A stretch of DNA of 64,000 bases from Mangifera indica (taxonomy: Eukaryota; Streptophyta; Magnoliopsida; Sapindales; Anacardiaceae). The notes under the pieces are model-generated. The model made no database searches. It was given only the letters and a program-made list of their open reading frames with translations, and had not been told where the DNA came from. The stretch is taken from the NCBI RefSeq assembly GCF_011075055.1, contig NC_058149.1:11910449-11974448 (forward strand), read 5' to 3'. The translations under genes were made by a program, and so were the position numbers. Shown piece by piece: positions 59,564 through 64,000 of the stretch (within the stretch, counting starts at the first letter, position 1; the number at the start of each line of letters is the position of its first letter).

Positions 59564-60497
59564 GCTGAACTTAGTTGGCCATCAATTTGGAGAGGTTGTT
59601 CTCAGTTTTGACATATTTCGTCGGTAAGATGGCACTGGGGCTGGGTGAAGGGGAGGTCACACTGCAAAATGAAGACTGGGACTGGGTAGATGAAAAGAGG
59701 ATAGATGTATATTTGAGCTGAGTTGAATTGAAATCCAGCTGATTAAAGCTTTAGTTTGACTTAATTTCAGTTTGTTTGTCCTTCCGGCAATGTCTTCATT
59801 CTACTGATAATATTGTTTACGATAATTTTGTTCTTATAATTAATATTATTTATCTCATCAGTAACTCTCTAATGACAATATATTCCAACTCAAACAAGTT
59901 CATGCTCAAATTCAGATAGGATATTATGAATTCAAGTAAAACTTGAGCCAATCCTCATTTTGAGTGTTTGATTTGAGCTGACTTGGCTTGACTTCTTTTG
60001 TCAGTTTAGCACATATGAGCTCGGAAAGAGTTTTGTAGCTTGCACCATGCATCTTGGGGGTTTTTTGATAATTTTATTCAATTTTGGGGTTTTCTGATAT
60101 TTTTTGTTTTATGGGGAAATTAAAATTTTTCCAATTTTTTTTCTTCGTTTTAATTAATGAGGCATGTATCATGAAAATTTACTTATTTTTATTTATTTTT
60201 CTTTTAAAAATGCAATAAAACATAAAATAAAGAGATATAAATTTGAGTTGAATCAAATCAAAAATTTGAATAACTAATTAAAACTATTAATTTGAACTGA
60301 ACTAAACTATAAATTTAAATTAAACTGAGTTGAATATCTCTTTGTTTGAATTTAATTTAGCTTAAAAAATGAGTTGAATTTTTTATCTTGAATATGACTC
60401 GAATTAAAATTAAACGAATTTTAATAATAATTTTTTTTGTGTTAATGTAAGGTTTTACACAAGAAGCAATTTTGATATTAAAAGAAGGATTTGGCAT
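59564..60497. other. TRM5 3' region and AT-rich intergenic DNA
   Basis: The first 200-300 bp are probably the 3' untranslated region. 59700-60420 is dominated by 'gagttgaa / ttgagct / aatttgaa' words resembling the gagctcga arms of the MITE at 13567 after C-to-T decay, but without clear ends. No gene recognised. Confidence 0.4.
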
Positions 60498-61206
60498 ATT
60501 CTATTGGCCAAAGGACTATTTTCCACCCAAACTATGTTGAATTCTCAAAACTCTCCCCGTTAACTTTGAAAATACCATTTACCCATCTATAATCATTTAA
60601 ATATATTAATTTTAAGGGTAAAATTATCATTTTATATTTAATATTAAAAATAAACTTACATATGATTTCATTTCCTCCCCTAAATTTAAAAAATTAACTT
60701 TTTTTTCTCTAAATCAAGTTTTAAAAAATCACATTGCCCCCATAGGGTTTAGTTTCAAAACGTGTTCAGTTTCTTCGACACCATCGTTGATCGTCTCTCC
60801 CTCCGATGGTTTCCCTTCCTCAGACGACCCACCTCAACTCCACCCCAACCCATCCGACGTCGAGAGACTCTCTTCCCAAACGACAGTTCTTGGCGTCGGA
60901 TGGGTTGGGGTAGAGTTAAGGTAGGCCGTCGGAGGAAGGGAAACTATCAAGAGGGAGAGACGGTTGGTGATGACACTAGAGAAACTAAATGCGTTTTGAA
61001 ACTAAACCCTAAGGGAGGGGGGAATGTGATATTTTCAAACTTGACTTAGGGAATAAAATATTATGTTTTAAATTTTTAGGAAAAAATGATATTAAATTTT
61101 TAAGGGTTAAGGTTTTATTAAATTTAATTAATCATGGATAGATAAATGGTATTTTCAAAGTTAATAGGGAACTTGGAGAGTTCAACATCCTTTGGCCTAT
61201 TTTATT
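60498..61206. mobile_element. Foldback MITE, copy C, 9-bp target duplication
   Basis: Element 60507-61197 (691 bp) between TATTCTATT (60498-60506) and TATTTTATT (61198-61206), a 9-bp duplication with one change. Left end GGCCAAAGGACTATTTTCCA; right end GGCCAAAGGATG (reverse complement). The centre is a long hairpin: ctccgatggtttcccttcct against its complement near 60925-60950, and ccccaacccatccgacg against cgtcggatgggttgggg, around a short loop at about 60870. The 95-codon frame at 60762-61049 crosses both arms of this hairpin and is not a gene. Confidence 0.85.
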
Positions 61207-61595
61207 AATGCTAACTTCGTTTTGACAAGTTGAAATGTGGTTACCTTAATTAATTTCCTATTAATTTACTCTAATTAAAGGATATGTTGTCCCATCACTT
61301 GTGACAGCGGATTGATTTGCACTTAATTTCCCCGTCGATTGACAAACGTTAATCAACCAAGGTAGATCCGCTCACGAGCTATGATAAAAATGCAGTCTTA
61401 AGTCGAAACGCCGACGTTACAGCACTTTACCACGGGGTTAGGGTTTCAGATCTCCCAATTTTGCTGGATCGGTCACTAATCTCAGCACATGCTCAGACTC
61501 AGGCACTCGTGGATAGCGAAATTGTGTTGTGATTTATAGTTGTTTCATTTGTTTTCAATTCTATTCCGACGGAATTATTAACAATTGATTGAGAG
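61207..61595 (+). promoter_or_regulatory. Upstream region and leader of the SYP32-like gene
   Basis: A more GC-balanced stretch (61310-61500) with ttagggtttcagatctccc at about 61439 is the likely leader. No specific promoter element is claimed. Confidence 0.4.
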
Positions 61596-63671
61596 ATGCT
61601 GTCGAAACCGGGACAATCATCTTACCGAGATAGAACGCAGGAGTTTTTAAGCGTAGCAGAGAGGCTGAGGAAGTCGTCTAATGCGTCCTCATCACGTAAT
61701 GGTAGCGCTATCACGAAGGCCGATGATCGAAATTCTGCGGTGGCGATTCAGTCGGAATTCAACAAAAGGGCTTCAAAGATAGGGTATGGGATTCACCAGA
61801 CATCACAGAAGTTGGCTAAGCTCGCCAAATGTAAGTAAATATATGTTTAATTATTATCTTCGAATTTGTTGTAAACGTTGGTGAATATTATAAATAACTT
61901 GTGCTATTTGATTGAGTTGTGATTATTATGGATGAGTTTCAGTCTTTTATGTTGTATATTCCTCTGAAACAAGTTAGAAAATTCGATGTATTAGCAGTGC
62001 AATTTGATGGAATCATAGATATCATGCGAGTAATACGATATTTTATATGATTCTATAAATTAAGTGGAGCGATGTGTGTTAAGTTGATGGTGTTGCGATG
62101 GGTGTTGTTGGAACTGAAATGTGTAGTTAATCTAGACCTAGTTAGATTTGATATTGATGTGGAATGTGGTTGGTATCTTGATTGTAGTCTATATGTTGCT
62201 GGCACAGTAGTGTATGGTTGTGGCTGCATCTTGGCTAGAGGATGGTTGTACTAGTTTACCAGAAGGACAGTATAGCGTTGTTAATTAGTTTTAGTGAAAG
62301 CTGATGAAGGTAGAGTTGTGATGTCTGTCAATAATTAACCAGCAATAACCAAAGTTTGAAGGTGCAGCTGGTTACTCGTGATAATTTTCCTGGCTAGTTT
62401 ATAAGTGAACTTGTTAGCAATAAGGGTAATAGCATATGTACTAACAATAAGTATTAATTTGTGTACTAATAATGACATGTAACCATGCGATTGAGTATTA
62501 CTTTATCTCTACTTTAAAATTACCTAATCACATACTGACATATTATTGTTAGTGCACAAATTAGTACTCATTGTCGATGCACATTACTAAGTTTTGTACT
62601 AATGATAACGTGTTACTATGTGATTGAGTAAGTTTAAATTAAAGATAAAATAACATCCAATCATATATCAATATATTATCGTTAGTAGTACTCATTGTTA
62701 GTGCACTTTTTTTTGTAGGAATAATGATCATACTAATGTATATAATTTTCTCACATTGTCAAATTTCTAATTAATATAAGATATTTGTTTATGTAAAAAA
62801 GTATAAACATTTGTATTTGAGTATATTTCTGTTTCAATTTATTGCTCAAAATGCATTTAATTGAGAGTTTTATTTTTTGATAAACATTAAAGTCTTTATT
62901 GGTTTTTTGTTTTGTGCTTGGATTTGTGGTGTGAATGTGATTCCTCTGTTATATTTTGGCTGTACATAAAGTTGAACTAGATTACCAAGTACATGCATCA
63001 GGAGCTTAACATTGACAATGCTGATAATCTGTCACAATGAACTGCAATTTGGCTCTAATTTGTCATTAAAAAAAGAAACTGTACTTTTTACTGGGGCAAG
63101 ATATATTAACATGTTTGCCTTGCTTTCTTACCAGTGGCAAAGAGAACATCAGTGTTTGATGATCCAACTCTGGAGATCCAAGAACTGACAGCTGTGGTAA
63201 AGCAAGATATCAGTGCACTTAATTCAGCTTTAGTAGACCTCCAATTTCTCTGCAACTCCCAAAATGAAAGTGGGAACATCTCAAGTGACACAACAACCCA
63301 TTCAACCACAGTTGTGGATAACCTAAAGAACCGCTTGATGGGTGCAACGAAGGAGTTTAAAGAAGTCCTTACCATGCGAACTGAGGTATTTAAGTGTAGA
63401 TTTACTATTAGGTCACTTGAAAGGGCTCCTAAGTTTTTGTCATTTGTTAGTTTAATGTGTCTAACTATTGACCTTTTTATGGGCATGACATGCAGAACCT
63501 GAAGGTTCATGAGAACAGAAGGCAGTTGTTCTCTTCTACTGCTTCAAAAGAGTCTACAAATCCCTTTGTTCGCCAGCGTCCTCTGACTTCCAGGTCTGCT
63601 GCTGAGGCATCTAAGGCACCTCCTCCTCCGTGGGCTAACGGTTCTGCCTCGTCGTCCCAATTATTTCCCAG
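61596..63671 (+). CDS. SYP32: Qa-SNARE syntaxin, SYP32-like (5' part; runs off the window)
   Basis: Three exons visible, 61596-61830, 63135-63385 and 63496-63671, in frame; the last ends at a donor (CCCAG/GTGAAAG), so the gene continues beyond 64000. About 220 residues are seen: MLSKPGQSSYRDRTQEFLS, a SVAERLRKSSNAS helix, QSEFNKRASKIGYGIHQTSQ, VFDDPTLEIQELTAVVKQDI, NRLMGATKEFKEVLTMRTEN, then a Ser/Pro-rich linker (RQRPLTSRSAAEASKAPPPP). This is the N-terminal peptide plus Habc bundle of the SYP3 (Sed5/syntaxin 5) group, which acts in ER-Golgi and intra-Golgi membrane fusion. The SNARE helix and membrane anchor must lie downstream. Intron 1 (1.3 kb) carries MITE sequence. Confidence 0.9.
62443..62574. 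mobile_element. MITE in SYP32 intron 1
   Basis: About 132 bp with inverted ends: left ACAATAAGTATTAATTTGTG then TACTAATAAT; right (reverse complement) ACAATGAGTACTAATTTGTG then CACTAACAAT. The core holds the family's 'gcgattgagta ... cctaatcaca' palindrome. The adjacent 62575-62720 repeats the same words (gtactaatgataacgtgtta ... tcgttagtagtactcattgtt), so a second, partly eroded element lies beside it. Confidence 0.75.
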
Positions 63672-64000
63672 GTGAAAGTCACGACTCCTTCAAACTGTTT
63701 AAACAGGAATGTTGTTAAATTATATGGTATCTTACTCAGACGTGTGGTCAATCAGTTGTAAAGAAAAGCCTCTGGAACTCTGAATTTAGGATTGGAATCT
63801 TGTGTCCAATAATTTTTTAAGCTTTTCTTAATTACAATTTTTTTCTTTATTTAACTTATTTATTTTTATGATTCTTTTGAAGTTCATAGCAATTCCATAA
63901 ACTCTATAATGTGAATCATGCTGCATTTGGAGGGTTGAAATTACATTTATCCCGGATTTTTGTGTATCTCTGGGGATGAGGACTCTATTTAGTGTTTTGA
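63672..64000 (+). other. Intron of the SYP32-like gene (continues past the window)
   Basis: Begins with a GTGAAAG donor and shows no coding content to the window end. Confidence 0.6.

Noticed and set aside
60762..61049. 95-codon plus-strand frame (Arg-rich) as a gene
   Set aside because: It runs across both arms of the central hairpin of MITE copy C; the two halves are inverse complements, so the openness is a by-product of the palindrome.
1..64000. CRISPR arrays, bacterial operons, riboswitches, organellar insertions
   Set aside because: No regularly spaced repeats, ribosome-binding sites or organellar gene sequence were seen; all genes are spliced plant nuclear genes.

Overview
This is a stretch of nuclear genome from a flowering plant, almost certainly a eudicot. 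The genes have many small GT-AG introns and AT-rich intergenic DNA, and the proteins are plant-specific families (VIN3-like PHD protein, D14/KAI2-like hydrolase, DUF538, DVL/RTFL peptide, Qa-SNARE of the SYP3 type). The spaces between genes hold several non-autonomous DNA transposons whose target duplications can be read directly. Nothing bacterial, organellar or viral was recognised.

Layout. 1-3.2 kb: gene-free AT-rich DNA. 3.5-9.5 kb (minus): 13-exon ArfGAP gene of the AGD14 type. 9.8-15.4 kb: intergenic, with a 316-bp hAT-type MITE and a second MITE family. 15.4-16.1 kb (plus): small heavy-metal-associated (HMA) protein. 17.6-17.8 kb: broken WD40 fragment. 18.1-18.6 kb: secreted DUF538 protein. 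21.7-29 kb: VIN3-like protein 1 (VIL1/VRN5 type) with a 3.4-kb intron after a 10-codon first coding exon. 29.3-33 kb: transposon cluster (two copies of a 9-bp-TSD foldback MITE around a 1.17-kb hAT element). 34.2-36.0 kb: D14/KAI2-family alpha/beta hydrolase. 37.5-42.6 kb: 3-hydroxyisobutyryl-CoA hydrolase-like gene, copy 1. 43.9-52.1 kb: tandem duplicate of the preceding 8.8 kb, carrying a truncated hydrolase pseudogene and hydrolase-like copy 2. 52.9 kb: DVL/RTFL micropeptide gene of 59 codons. 54.7-59.6 kb: TRM5 tRNA m1G37 methyltransferase with a probable U12-type AT-AC intron. 60.5-61.2 kb: third copy of the foldback MITE. 61.6 kb to the end: 5' part of a SYP32-like syntaxin.

The most interesting region is the tandem pair of hydrolase-like genes. 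Each has two adjacent exons that encode alternative versions of the same active-site loop (GMDIKG... or GGDVKQ...). The exons have equal entry and exit phase, and including both shifts the frame, so they must be used mutually exclusively. After duplication each copy damaged a different one: copy 1 has a 1-nt deletion in the GGDVKQ exon, and copy 2 a 27-nt in-frame deletion in the GMDIKG exon. Copy 1 has also lost its presequence reading frame and replaced the residue equivalent to the catalytic glutamate with alanine.

The genes are unrelated single units, not a pathway. Their order (HMA protein, VIL1, D14-like, hydrolase-like, SYP32) resembles, as I recall it, a segment of Arabidopsis chromosome 3 around At3g24350-At3g24450. 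Exon boundaries were read by hand from splice motifs and phase; all complete gene models given close in frame.
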